Of a stretch of DNA of 64,000 nucleotides, positions 12,987 through 21,676 are shown piece after piece. The notes beneath the pieces are model-generated. The model was not told where the DNA came from, did no database searches, and saw nothing but the letters and a program-made list of their open reading frames with translations. The stretch covers positions 1 through 64,000 of the forward strand of contig CP121321.1 of NCBI GenBank assembly GCA_043585095.1, given 5' to 3'. The stretch is from JANQIO01 sp043585095 (GTDB lineage Bacteria; Pseudomonadota; Gammaproteobacteria; Pseudomonadales; Halieaceae). Numbering within the stretch: position 1 is the stretch's first letter; every line of letters begins with the position of its first letter. The position numbers and the translations under genes are program-made.

Positions 12987-14867
12987 ATGGCGCTCCTGAA
13001 ACTCGATAAAGCCAGCCTGCAGTTTGGCACCCAGATCATTCTCGACAACGTTGAGCTCAGCGTGCGGGCGGGTGATCGCGTGGGCCTGTTGGGGCGCAAC
13101 GGGGCGGGTAAGTCGACGCTGTTAAAAGTGATCAAGGGCGATATGGCCACCGAAAGCGGCGAGCGCTGGTTGCGCCCGGGTACGCGGGTGGCCTATCTGG
13201 ATCAGTCACTGCCTGATGCGGATGATCAGGATGTTTACGATGTCGTGGCGCATGGGCTGGCCGATGTGGGTGATGTACTGGCGCGTTATCACCACTGCAT
13301 TCTTGAGAACGATATGGATGGGTTAGCGGAAGCCCAGGCCGAATTGGAAGCCAAAGACGGCTGGCGGCTTGCCCAGAAAGTGGAGTCGGTGATTACGCAA
13401 TTACAGCTGCCGGGCGAGGCCAAGATGGCGACGCTGTCGGGTGGTTGGCGTCGGCGTGTGGCTTTGGGGCAAGCGCTGGTTAGCGAGCCTGACATCCTGT
13501 TGCTGGACGAGCCCACCAACCATTTGGATATTCCGGCGATTGAGTGGCTGGAGCAAACCCTGAAGGGCTACCCCGGCGCGATTTTGTTTATTACCCACGA
13601 CCGATCGTTTTTGCAGAGTTTGGCCAACATCATTGTTGAACTGGATCGCGGCCATCTGCGGCGCTGGGAGGGCAGCTACCACGACTTCCTGCGTTTTCGT
13701 GATCAACAACTTGCGGCTGAAGAGAAAGAGAACGCGCTGTTTGATAAACGTCTGGCCGAAGAGGAGAAATGGATTCGCCAGGGCATTAAGGCTCGCCGTA
13801 CCCGCAACGAAGGTCGCGTGCGGGCTTTGAAGGAGATGCGCGTTGAGCGCAGCGAGCGCCGTGAAAAAACGGGCAAGGCCAACTTCAAGTTAGAAAGCGC
13901 CGATCGCTCGGGCAAGCGCGTTGCCGAGCTGGAGAACGTCAGCCACAGTTACGATGGCAAAATGATTATCCGTGACCTGACGACGCTGGTCAGTCGGGGG
14001 GATCGCATCGGTTTGGTGGGGGCGAACGGTGCCGGTAAAACCACACTGCTAAAAATACTGCTGGGTGAGCTCACGCCAGATAGCGGCACCGTGAAGCTGG
14101 GCACCAAAATCGAAGTCGCCTATTTCGACCAGCTGCGGGCGAAGCTGGACCCGGAGAAGAACCTGATCGATAACGTCTGCGGTGGTCAGGACTTCATCGA
14201 GATCGACGGCAACCGGCGTCACGCCATGTCTTACCTGGGTGACTTTTTGTTTACGCCAGATCGCGTGCGCACGCCGGTGAAAGCCCTGTCCGGTGGCGAG
14301 CAGAACCGCGCGATTTTGGCGCGCTTGTTCAGCAAGCCCGCAAACTTGTTGGTGCTCGATGAGCCCACCAATGACCTGGATGTGGAAACGCTGGAACTGC
14401 TCGAAGATATTTTACTGAGTTTCAAGGGCACGGTTTTGCTGGTGAGCCACGATCGGGCGTTTATGGATAACGTCGTTACCAGCATTCTGGTGTTGGAAGG
14501 CGATGGTCGGGTTAGTGACCACGTCGGTGGCTACAGCAACTGGGCAGAGAAGGGCGGTCGCCTGCACGGTCTGGAAGATCCTGCCGGCAGCGAATCAGTC
14601 CCCACGCCGGAGCCTGCACCTTCAGAACCGGTGAAAGCAGCGAAGAAGAAGCTGTCCTATAAAGACCAGCGCGAGCTGGATGCCTTACCCGACCAAATCG
14701 AAGCGCTTGAGGCGAGGCAACAAGAGCTTGAAGCCACGATAGCGGCACCGGACTTTTACCAGCAGGATCACGCTGTTACCAGCGTGGTCCTTGAAGCCCT
14801 GGAGGGTGTGCAGGAAGAGCTTGAATCGGCTTATGGGCGCTGGGAAGAACTCGCGGCTGATCACTGA
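12987..14867 (+). CDS. uup: ABC-F ATPase Uup
   Basis: A 626-residue soluble protein with two ABC ATPase domains and no membrane part. Walker A motifs are GRNGAGKST (36-44) and GANGAGKTT; signature motifs are LSGGWRRR and LSGGEQNR; both Walker B/DEPTNHLD-type blocks are complete. A basic linker (KARRTRNEGRVRALKEMR) lies between the domains, and the C-terminus ends in a coiled coil (YKDQRELDALPDQIEALEARQQELE), the DNA-binding end typical of Uup. ABC-F proteins act on ribosomes; Uup also affects precise excision of transposons and Holliday-junction-like DNA. The gene borders the integron region but has ordinary chromosomal style. Confidence 0.92.
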   Translation: MALLKLDKASLQFGTQIILDNVELSVRAGDRVGLLGRNGAGKSTLLKVIKGDMATESGERWLRPGTRVAYLDQSLPDADDQDVYDVVAHGLADVGDVLARYHHCILENDMDGLAEAQAELEAKDGWRLAQKVESVITQLQLPGEAKMATLSGGWRRRVALGQALVSEPDILLLDEPTNHLDIPAIEWLEQTLKGYPGAILFITHDRSFLQSLANIIVELDRGHLRRWEGSYHDFLRFRDQQLAAEEKENALFDKRLAEEEKWIRQGIKARRTRNEGRVRALKEMRVERSERREKTGKANFKLESADRSGKRVAELENVSHSYDGKMIIRDLTTLVSRGDRIGLVGANGAGKTTLLKILLGELTPDSGTVKLGTKIEVAYFDQLRAKLDPEKNLIDNVCGGQDFIEIDGNRRHAMSYLGDFLFTPDRVRTPVKALSGGEQNRAILARLFSKPANLLVLDEPTNDLDVETLELLEDILLSFKGTVLLVSHDRAFMDNVVTSILVLEGDGRVSDHVGGYSNWAEKGGRLHGLEDPAGSESVPTPEPAPSEPVKAAKKKLSYKDQRELDALPDQIEALEARQQELEATIAAPDFYQQDHAVTSVVLEALEGVQEELESAYGRWEELAADH

Positions 14868-14887
14868 ATCGAACGTTATTACTCCTT

Positions 14888-14951
14888 TTAACCATAATGG
14901 TTAATTTTGCATATATTTAACTTAAATGGTTAAATAAATCGGTTTGGTTAA
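14888..14951 (+). promoter_or_regulatory. Repeated ATGGTTAA boxes upstream of the SatD-like operon
   Basis: The AT-rich stretch holds ATGGTTAA at 14897-14904 and 14926-14933, TTGGTTAA at 14944-14951, and the inverse TTAACCAT at 14888-14895, which with the first copy forms the palindrome TTAACCA-TAA-TGGTTAA. Such spaced copies in front of a two-gene operon look like an operator array. The SatD-like protein has its own helix-turn-helix and may bind here, which is an inference. Confidence 0.5.
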
Positions 14952-15064
14952 ATGGCGTCCGAATTAACTGTTTAGGTTCTAAAATGTGCTCCTGGATGCA
15001 GCTACAAGGCGGCATTATGTCAGCCATCCTGAGACAACAGCCGGGAGCAGGGGTGTGATTGGTA

Positions 15065-15730
15065 ATGTCCAAAACATATTACATAGCGCTGATCGGCGAT
15101 ATTCAGGCGTCCAGGTTGCTTGCTGATCGCCAGGCTACTCAGACGCGCCTGGCATCTTCGATATCGAACCTTAATGACCGGCCCAAGGTTAGGGCGAGCA
15201 TGGTTTCGCCCTTAACGATCACTCTGGGTGATGAGTTTCAGGCACTGTTTAGTAGCGCTGCGGCAATCTGGGAGGTCGTCCTTGGGATTGAATCTGAGCT
15301 CTCTGGACGCTTGGCTGGTGAAGCTGCAGGAGTGCGATTTGGCATCGGCATAGGGTCTATTTCGACGAAGCTAAATAAGAACGCGGCCATCGGTATGGAT
15401 GGCCCTGCTTTCCATAATGCTCGCGCCGCAATCGACACGCTAAAGGCCAGCGGTTCACACTACGGCGTTGCCGGCGTTGGCCCTCAGGAAGCCTTTATCA
15501 ACAGCGCACTAAGTTACATCTCTCTGCACAGGTCTTCCTGGAAACCCAACAGGGTGGCTATTCTGGACGCACTGCTGAAACATATCCCGGTGGCAGACAT
15601 CGCACACGATCTAGGTGTTTCAAAGGTGGCCGTATACAAGAACATTGATCAGGCAGGGTTGTCCTTAATACTGGATATGCTGCAGGAGGCAGCCAAGAGC
15701 TTTGACCAGGCCTTAGAACGCCAAGCGTGA
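15065..15730 (+). CDS. SatD-family protein with cyclase-like domain and HTH
   Basis: A 221-residue protein of the SatD family. The N-terminal part (about 1-135) reads like a class III nucleotidyl cyclase or GGDEF palm domain: a first strand with IALIGDI (D12), a hairpin with ITLGDEFQALF (D56, E57), then RFGIGIGSIS (91-100) and GPAFHNARAAIDTL. Two metal-binding Asp positions are thus kept, but the Asn/Arg pair of true cyclases is not clearly aligned. The C-terminal part (about 168-200) is a helix-turn-helix (IPVADIAHDLGVSKVAVYKNI). The ATG at 15065 is preferred to one two codons earlier. Its stop overlaps the start of a membrane-protein gene by four bases. The family is known from a streptococcal stress operon; the biochemical role is unknown, and the cyclase likeness is my inference. 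Confidence 0.7.
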   Translation: MSKTYYIALIGDIQASRLLADRQATQTRLASSISNLNDRPKVRASMVSPLTITLGDEFQALFSSAAAIWEVVLGIESELSGRLAGEAAGVRFGIGIGSISTKLNKNAAIGMDGPAFHNARAAIDTLKASGSHYGVAGVGPQEAFINSALSYISLHRSSWKPNRVAILDALLKHIPVADIAHDLGVSKVAVYKNIDQAGLSLILDMLQEAAKSFDQALERQA

Positions 15731-16506
15731 CGACCACTTACACAGTACTTCTGATTTTAATTTTACTGCCTAGATTGGGCTTGCTTGCGAGCGACGGTCC
15801 GATTAGCAGTTATCGTGCGGTCCTGATATCCGGATGCCAGGTCGCCTTGGTGTTGCTTGCGTTCGGTATTGGTCAAGCATCCTTTCTGGTTTTACTTGTT
15901 CTAGTTTTTGTCGGAGTCGTTGAATCCCGGATTTCTCTAACTTCAATCCACTATTCAATTACGCGGTCTGTTGGTTTGCTGGCATTGGTCTTTTTGACAG
16001 ATATTGCTTCAAACACTGGTTCAGGGCTGCAGTTTTCCTATTTAGCTTTAGAGCTTATGGGCGGCTTGGCAGATTACAGCCAATTACTATCGCTGGCTCT
16101 AACGACCGACACACAGAATAGCGCTGCCATTATCTTGGGTCTGCTTTTGCTCGGTGCCGAGGCCAACCACCTTATCAGAGCGGTGCTTCACTTCTTGGGT
16201 GCAGAGCCTTTCCCGGCATCCGATAATCGTGCTCCCGGATTCGCTGACCACGGTGAAGCGGGAACAGATCAGAAAGAGTACAACGTGGGCCGAGCTATCG
16301 GTATTTTGGAGCGTTGGCTCCTACTTTTCGTGATGATCAACACCGAAAGCTTGAATGCCATTGGCTTCATAATTGCCGCAAAGGGTCTCGCCAGATTCAA
16401 GCAGTTGGATGACCGGCAATTTGCGGAATACATGCTTGTTGGAACGCTGCTTTCAGTGTTTCTGGCCTTGATAGTCGGTTCGTTTGTTAAGACGATAAGC
16501 TATTAG
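15727..16506 (+). CDS. Membrane partner of the SatD-family protein
   Basis: A 259-residue integral membrane protein with about seven hydrophobic segments and a GTG start inside the satD-like stop codon (GTGA overlap). A cytoplasmic loop at about 165-185 is followed by YNVGRAIGILERWLLL, NAIGFIIAAKGLARFKQLDDRQFAEYMLVGTLLS, blocks that I associate with membrane proteins encoded beside satD genes (DUF3307-like). The conserved GRAIGILERW and KGLARFKQL segments lie at the membrane border and could sense or bind a small ligand. Function unknown; the tight coupling suggests the two proteins work as a unit. Confidence 0.65.
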   Translation: MTTTYTVLLILILLPRLGLLASDGPISSYRAVLISGCQVALVLLAFGIGQASFLVLLVLVFVGVVESRISLTSIHYSITRSVGLLALVFLTDIASNTGSGLQFSYLALELMGGLADYSQLLSLALTTDTQNSAAIILGLLLLGAEANHLIRAVLHFLGAEPFPASDNRAPGFADHGEAGTDQKEYNVGRAIGILERWLLLFVMINTESLNAIGFIIAAKGLARFKQLDDRQFAEYMLVGTLLSVFLALIVGSFVKTISY

Positions 16507-16515
16507 CAACGTCAT

Positions 16516-17616
16516 TCACGCTGGCACCGGCAAGTTGCCATAGAATTCGACTAGCCAGTCTTGCCACTGCTCTCGGGGTTGCTGCTGCACCGCCTGCCCG
16601 ATGCTGAACTCCACGACGCTGCCTCCGCTTTTGTCCGCACTGGGCAGGGGCATGATGAACACCTTGCTGCGTTCACTCCACTCGATGGCGTATTCCACTA
16701 AATCGTTCGGGTCCGCGTTAACGCTTAGATGCAGCACGTTAGTGGGTGGCTGTGCCGGGGTGGTGATAAGGCCCAGTTCGGCAAGCTGGCTTGCGAGCCA
16801 GCCTGCGGTGGCCACAGATTCCGGAATGCTGGCCAAATTGCGTTCCAGCCCGGCTCGTGCCGTTAGGATGTAGGGATACAGGGCGTACAGGTTGCCACCG
16901 GCCCGGGCAATCCAGGTTTTGGCTTCGGCGATAAAATCTTCGGGCCCGGCTAATACCGACCCTGCAATACCGCCGATATCTTTGTAAAAGCTGACGTACA
17001 CCGAATCAAACAGGGCGGCGATCTCGGCCATGGGCCGTTGATAGTAGGGTTCGCATTGCCACAGTCGCGCACCGTCCATATGCAGTGCCACGCCATTGGC
17101 CCTGGCCCAGTCGCTTTGCGCTTGCAGCGCGTCCCAGCTTGGCAGTTGGCCGCCGATCTCGCGCATGGGCAGCTCCAGCAATATGGCGGCGAGGTCCTTG
17201 CCCGACGCTTGCAGATCCTTCAGTTGAATCACCTGCTGGGGATCACCCAGCAGCGTGCGCTCCAAGCCGTGCAGTTCGCGATAGGCGTTGTCTTCGTGTA
17301 GTTCTAAATGGCTGGTGGCGTGAAAGCCCACGCGCTTGTTGCCGGCGCGCTCGGCCCAGATCCGCAGCGCGATAGCCTGGGCCATGGTGCCGCTGACTAA
17401 GAACACGGCGGCGGGTTTGCCCAGCATGGCGGCCATGTCCGCCTGAAACGATTCGATCACCTCACCCTCGCCGTACACGTCGGGCGCAGCATAGCTCCCA
17501 GCCCAGCGGCTGGCCTCAGCGAGCTGTTCTGCCATGGATAGTTTCGGGTGGCCGGTAAGTCGAAACTCACACTGGCCCGATACAGCACTGTAGCGGTCTA
17601 CAAGATCCTGGCGCAC
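16516..17616 (-). CDS. Threonine-aldolase family PLP enzyme
   Basis: A 366-residue pyridoxal-phosphate enzyme of the threonine aldolase / beta-eliminating lyase family, cytoplasmic. The substrate-binding opening GEGEVIESFQ, the LHMDGARLW block holding the cofactor-binding Asp, and SFYKDIGGIAGS with the Schiff-base Lys are all present. The usual reaction is cleavage of L-threonine or allo-threonine to glycine and acetaldehyde, but this branch differs from GlyA/LtaE in the N-terminus and the substrate may be another beta-hydroxy amino acid. The start is a GTG at 17616, chosen because no ATG precedes the conserved opening. It is convergent with the SatD-like operon. Confidence 0.8.
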   Translation of the reverse strand: MRQDLVDRYSAVSGQCEFRLTGHPKLSMAEQLAEASRWAGSYAAPDVYGEGEVIESFQADMAAMLGKPAAVFLVSGTMAQAIALRIWAERAGNKRVGFHATSHLELHEDNAYRELHGLERTLLGDPQQVIQLKDLQASGKDLAAILLELPMREIGGQLPSWDALQAQSDWARANGVALHMDGARLWQCEPYYQRPMAEIAALFDSVYVSFYKDIGGIAGSVLAGPEDFIAEAKTWIARAGGNLYALYPYILTARAGLERNLASIPESVATAGWLASQLAELGLITTPAQPPTNVLHLSVNADPNDLVEYAIEWSERSKVFIMPLPSADKSGGSVVEFSIGQAVQQQPREQWQDWLVEFYGNLPVPA

Positions 17617-17678
17617 AAGCAGGGTAACCCTAGTGAACCGCGCGCAGCGTGGCGCTGTTGGCGTTTACCGTGCTGTTG

Positions 17679-19184
17679 TCAGTCTGCAAAGCTAAAGTTC
17701 AATGCGAATTCATTGCCTTCACCTTTGGTGACGTTGATACGGCGACCGGCCGTGTCATCGGCTGCCATGGTTTTGATAACGTCTTGATCTTCTGCACGAG
17801 TGTGCGCGACGAAGCGCCGGTCGTCGTCGGTTTCGCCCAACACCACCGCTTGCGTCGGCTCGCCGCCGGCATAGTCAATCACGTAGCTTTTGATGGTGCC
17901 GTGATCGGGGTTCAGGATGGCTTCCATAGCGGGCACGCTGTCGGTACTGATTATGGTGTCCGCCGTGCTCCAATCGATAATGCTGGGCTCGCAGGAGAAA
18001 ATGCCGCTGCCGTGCTTTGACAAGATACCGCCGTTGCCGTGCAGGAAGCCGTAGCTTGTGGGGTCCTTGCGTAGCTGCGACCACATCTCTGCCAGGCCAT
18101 GCGTCGCGTAGTTGCTGCCAGGGCCACCGAAGTAGGGCAGGCCGCCGGTCAGGCTAAGCACATCGCTGCCGTCGGTGGCCAGGCCCAGCTCTTCAGCTAT
18201 GGCGGTTACCGCAACCGGATAGCAGCTATAGATTTCAATCAGCGAAATGTCGCGGATGTTTAGCTCCGCCATATCAAAGGCGCGCTGCACGACATCGTGA
18301 CCCATAGCCGAGAAGCTGGGGTCGGGCCGTACAGTCATCTCGTGATCCAGTCCCTTGGCCGCGCCGTGCATGTAGACCCAGTTGCTTTCGGGTATGCCCA
18401 GCTCTTTGGCTTTCCCTACCGTGGTCAACAATATTGCCGCACCCTGATTCACTTTGTCCTGGGCTACCATGCGCTTGGTGTACAAGTGAGTCATGGGTTC
18501 TGCGCTGGCAATCTCTTCGACGGTCATAGCGAAGGGAAATTGTGCGTAGGGGTTTTCCGCAGCAATCCTGGAAAATGCGGACAGCATCTCGCACTCCCGT
18601 GCTGCGTAATCTTCCCAGCCAAAGCCAAGGCGTTGGCGGCGCACGTCTTCCATGATGGTGTAGTAGGAAGGGGTGGTGAACAGGTTGTTGGCTACTTCCT
18701 GCTGGCTGACCACCCAGGCGCCGGGGCCGCGGTCTTCCATTTCTTCGTCAAATTCTTCATTCCAGTTCAGCTCAACGCCCGAGCTTTCCGCCACGCGCTG
18801 GTTGCGAATGGCTTCAGCGCCGCAAAGCAGCACGCATTCCCGTGTGCCTTCCTGTAGCTCAGCAAAATACTCCATCAATAAGGTTTGCGGTTCGTTGCCG
18901 CCGATCTCGCTGTAAACCCGATGGCTGGGGTTGGCGCCGATACGCTTGGCTACCGACTGTGGCGGGTTGTTGCTGCGGCCCATTTTGTTTTCCCAGTTTG
19001 GCGCAGAATCCGAGAACAGCCGCATCATTACAATGGTATCAATGGCCTGGATCACCCCTGTGCCGCCAGAGGCTTCTATGGCGCGGGTTGATGCCTTGGC
19101 CGCCAGATCCGATGGGGAAGTGCTTGAGGATTCGCGTTCAACACATTGGCCGCCGCCAACGATAATAGGAGTGTTCTCGTCCAT
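17679..19184 (-). CDS. Thiolase-like protein (SCP2/acetyl-CoA acetyltransferase type)
   Basis: A 501-residue protein of the thiolase superfamily, SCP2-thiolase-like branch. The C-terminal catalytic block LHGNGGILSKHG is present and the fold can be followed from PIIVGGGQ to the IIDWS region. At the place of the nucleophilic cysteine the sequence reads IGGNEPQTLL, with no Cys, so ordinary thiolase chemistry is doubtful; CVLLCGAEA further on is the strand after that helix. Such proteins are usually annotated as acetyl-CoA acetyltransferase. They probably bind acyl-CoA in fatty-acid or sterol-like degradation. It lies upstream of an aldehyde dehydrogenase on the same strand. Confidence 0.7.
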   Translation of the reverse strand: MDENTPIIVGGGQCVERESSSTSPSDLAAKASTRAIEASGGTGVIQAIDTIVMMRLFSDSAPNWENKMGRSNNPPQSVAKRIGANPSHRVYSEIGGNEPQTLLMEYFAELQEGTRECVLLCGAEAIRNQRVAESSGVELNWNEEFDEEMEDRGPGAWVVSQQEVANNLFTTPSYYTIMEDVRRQRLGFGWEDYAARECEMLSAFSRIAAENPYAQFPFAMTVEEIASAEPMTHLYTKRMVAQDKVNQGAAILLTTVGKAKELGIPESNWVYMHGAAKGLDHEMTVRPDPSFSAMGHDVVQRAFDMAELNIRDISLIEIYSCYPVAVTAIAEELGLATDGSDVLSLTGGLPYFGGPGSNYATHGLAEMWSQLRKDPTSYGFLHGNGGILSKHGSGIFSCEPSIIDWSTADTIISTDSVPAMEAILNPDHGTIKSYVIDYAGGEPTQAVVLGETDDDRRFVAHTRAEDQDVIKTMAADDTAGRRINVTKGEGNEFALNFSFAD

Positions 19185-19227
19185 GCTTTTCTACTCTTTA
19201 CCTCGTCCCGGTCAGGATAAAAGACGG

Positions 19228-19320
19228 CTACAGCAGCGCGGCGATCTTGCGCCGTATCTGCCAGTCAAAGTGAGCCGCCGGTGGGGTCGTTATCTGATGC
19301 TGTCTATGGGCTGTATTCAT
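19228..19320 (-). other. Possible 30-codon reading frame between thiolase-like and aldehyde dehydrogenase genes
   Basis: In the 198-base gap, an ATG at 19320 opens a 30-residue frame ending HFDWQIRRKIAALL. It reads like protein rather than random sequence, but there is no clear ribosome binding site and no family likeness. It may be chance or a gene fragment. Confidence 0.2.
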
Positions 19321-19382
19321 GGTGTCGTCTTGAGACCAGCGGCTACGCGAACGTAGCCGACTCGACTCCGTATCTTTTTTGC

Positions 19383-20846
19383 TTACAGCTTGGTCTGCAT
19401 CTTGATGGTTTTTTCGGTCTTGGGACCGTACGGTGGGCGCATGCCCCCGAGGCCAGCCACGTCGAGCTTGGTCTGCTTGTAAATCGACTTGGCGTGGCTG
19501 AAGGTCTTGAAGCCCTCGTGACCATGATAGGCGCCCATGCCAGCTGGGCCAACACCGCCGAAGGGCAGGTCTTCCTGCGAGATGTGCATGATCACGTCGT
19601 TCAGGCAGACACCACCTGAGGTGGTGCGGTCCAGTACGTTGCGCTCTTCGGCGCTGTCGTCGCCGAAGTAGTACAGCGCCAGCGGACGCGGTTTGCTGTT
19701 CACGTAATCGATGGTCTCGTTGAAGTCCTTGTAGGTGCGAATGGGCAGCAGGGGACCAAAAATCTCTTCTTCCATTACCCGCATATCGTCGTTCACGCCG
19801 CGCATCAGCGTGGGTGGAATCTTGTGGGTGCCCTGCTGCGCAGCAAAGTCTTCGTTGGCGGGGTTGCAGGGAATGATTTCAGCGCCTTTGCTACGCGCGT
19901 CTTCAAGGTTCTCGTTCAAGCGCTGATAATGACGCTCGTTGATGACAGAGGTGTATTGATCATTAGCCAGCAAAGACGGATACATCTCGGCCACGATGGC
20001 CTTGGCTGCGGCAATCACTTCGTCGAGTTTTTCTTCCGGCACCATCAGGTAGTCTGGCGCCAGGCAGATCTGGCCAGCATTCATGGTTTTACCCAACATG
20101 ATGCGGCCGATGGCTTGCTCGATGTCGGCACTGCGTGAAACCAGCACTGGGCTTTTGCCGCCCAGCTCCAGCGTCACCGGCACCAGGTTCTTGGCGGCAG
20201 CCGTCATGATGTGACGTGCAACAGAGGTGGCCCCTGTGAACAGCAAGTGGTCAAAGGGCAGGCCAGAGAAGGCGGCACCCACTTCCGGGCCGCCGGGGAA
20301 AATCGACACTTCTTTCTCGTCCCAGGCTTCCCGCACGACGTCGACCATGGCTTCAGACGTATGGGGGGTGAATTCAGACGGTTTGATCATGGCGCGGTTG
20401 CCCGCCGCCAGAATGTCGGCCAGCGGACCGAAGGTCAGATTAACCGGGAAATTCCAGGGGCTGATGACGCCCACGACGCCCAAAGGCTGATATTCGATAC
20501 GCGAACGTCCGCCCAACAGGTTCAGCGGGAATGCCGACTTGCGCTTTTCCGGCTTCATCCATTTGTGCACCTGTTCGATAGCGCTTTTGAACGGCTGGAT
20601 GCTGGTAGCGATATCGGTAATTTGCGACATCGCCCTGGGACGGCAGCCAAAATCTTCGTTAAGTGCTTCAACCAGGCGATCCTGGTGCTTGTAAACGGCT
20701 TCCATGCCACGGCGCATGCGGTCTTTGCGCACTTCTGCCGTCACAAACCCCTCTGCCAGATAGTCCTGACGGTGCGCTTCCAGCGCTTTCATCAAGGATT
20801 CGGTTATAGGGTCGTTGTCGACGGTGATGTCCTGGGGCGCGTTCAT
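19383..20846 (-). CDS. Aldehyde dehydrogenase, coniferyl-aldehyde type
   Basis: A 487-residue NAD(P)-dependent aldehyde dehydrogenase. The cofactor site (GVISPWNFPVNLTFGPL), the active-site Glu in LELGGKSP and the catalytic Cys in NAGQICLAPDY are all present. The end KTFSHAKSIYKQ and the YQPLGVVGVISPWNFP opening match the coniferyl-aldehyde dehydrogenase group, which oxidises aromatic or long-chain aldehydes to acids. The last residues (PPYGPKTEKTIKMQTKL) are rich in lysine, as in that group. With the thiolase-like gene upstream it may form a small degradative unit. Confidence 0.85.
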   Translation of the reverse strand: MNAPQDITVDNDPITESLMKALEAHRQDYLAEGFVTAEVRKDRMRRGMEAVYKHQDRLVEALNEDFGCRPRAMSQITDIATSIQPFKSAIEQVHKWMKPEKRKSAFPLNLLGGRSRIEYQPLGVVGVISPWNFPVNLTFGPLADILAAGNRAMIKPSEFTPHTSEAMVDVVREAWDEKEVSIFPGGPEVGAAFSGLPFDHLLFTGATSVARHIMTAAAKNLVPVTLELGGKSPVLVSRSADIEQAIGRIMLGKTMNAGQICLAPDYLMVPEEKLDEVIAAAKAIVAEMYPSLLANDQYTSVINERHYQRLNENLEDARSKGAEIIPCNPANEDFAAQQGTHKIPPTLMRGVNDDMRVMEEEIFGPLLPIRTYKDFNETIDYVNSKPRPLALYYFGDDSAEERNVLDRTTSGGVCLNDVIMHISQEDLPFGGVGPAGMGAYHGHEGFKTFSHAKSIYKQTKLDVAGLGGMRPPYGPKTEKTIKMQTKL

Positions 20847-21011
20847 GGAGTCCTCGCTTTTATAATGGGTTTCTACAGCCAGTCATTGCGGCGCTGGCCT
20901 TGCCCTCAGTATAGCGTTGCCATGGCTGAGCGCTTAACCCCTAAGAGTAGTCCAATGTGGCCGCTTGTGAAACCGGGCCAGAGACGGGCAGCCGCGTTCA
21001 CAGCTTTGCCG

Positions 21012-21401
21012 TCACGTTACGGCGGCTACAGCCTCGATCTCGATCATCAGCTCCGGCAGGGCAAGACCTTTCACTTCAATGAGCGTATCGGCGGGATAGG
21101 GGGTGCTGAACCATTGCTCGCGCAGGCTGACGATGCGCGCAAAGTACGCCATGTCGGTGAGGAAAATGGTCACCTTTATAACGTGATCCAAGCCCGAGCC
21201 CGCAGCCTCCAAAACCGCCTTCAGGTTCTCAAAGGTCTGCTGTGCCTGGGCTTCAAAGTCGTCCACGCCCACGAGCTGGCCGGTGCTATCGATTGCCGCC
21301 TGGCCAGAGGTAAATACCAGATCTCCCACGCGCATGGCCTGCGAGATATTGAATGCTTCAAATGGGTCGGGCTGGGTTTTGATTTGTTCCAGATTGGGCA
21401 T
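21012..21401 (-). CDS. RidA-family protein (reactive imine/enamine deaminase type)
   Basis: A 129-residue RidA/YjgF family protein, expected to be a soluble trimer. Family blocks visible are RVGDLVFTSGQ, the FENLKAVLEAAGSGLDHVIKVTIFLTD helix-strand and the C-terminal LPELMIEIEAVA. In true RidA an Arg near residue 105 and a final Glu bind the keto/imino acid; here the region around KGLALPELMIEIEA keeps Glu but the Arg is not evident, so this may be one of the Rid subfamilies without proven deaminase activity. It stands alone between the aldehyde dehydrogenase and argF. Confidence 0.8.
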   Translation of the reverse strand: MPNLEQIKTQPDPFEAFNISQAMRVGDLVFTSGQAAIDSTGQLVGVDDFEAQAQQTFENLKAVLEAAGSGLDHVIKVTIFLTDMAYFARIVSLREQWFSTPYPADTLIEVKGLALPELMIEIEAVAAVT

Positions 21402-21676
21402 GATGCGTCCTTTTTTTGTTTTGGCGGGAGGGGTGCAACGCCCTTTAGCTGACCATAGCGGACATCCTGTCAGTCTGCCTGGTACGCCGCGACTCAGGCT
21501 TCAGGGTCATTGGGACGACCCCAGCGAGGCTATCTTCGCAGAGCTATCCTTGTAGGGCTATCGAGCTCGAAATATGGTTGTGGGCGCGCAGCGTTGTGCC
21601 GGCATAGGCCACACTGGGGTGACACCAGTAATCGGAATGTGGTTTAGTGTGCGGTTTTCCGCAGGGATTACAGGTC

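Noticed and set aside
20211..21452. Long open frame opposite the aldehyde dehydrogenase and RidA genes
   Set aside because: It mirrors two real genes on the other strand and has no domain or start signal; long antisense frames are common in G+C-rich genes.
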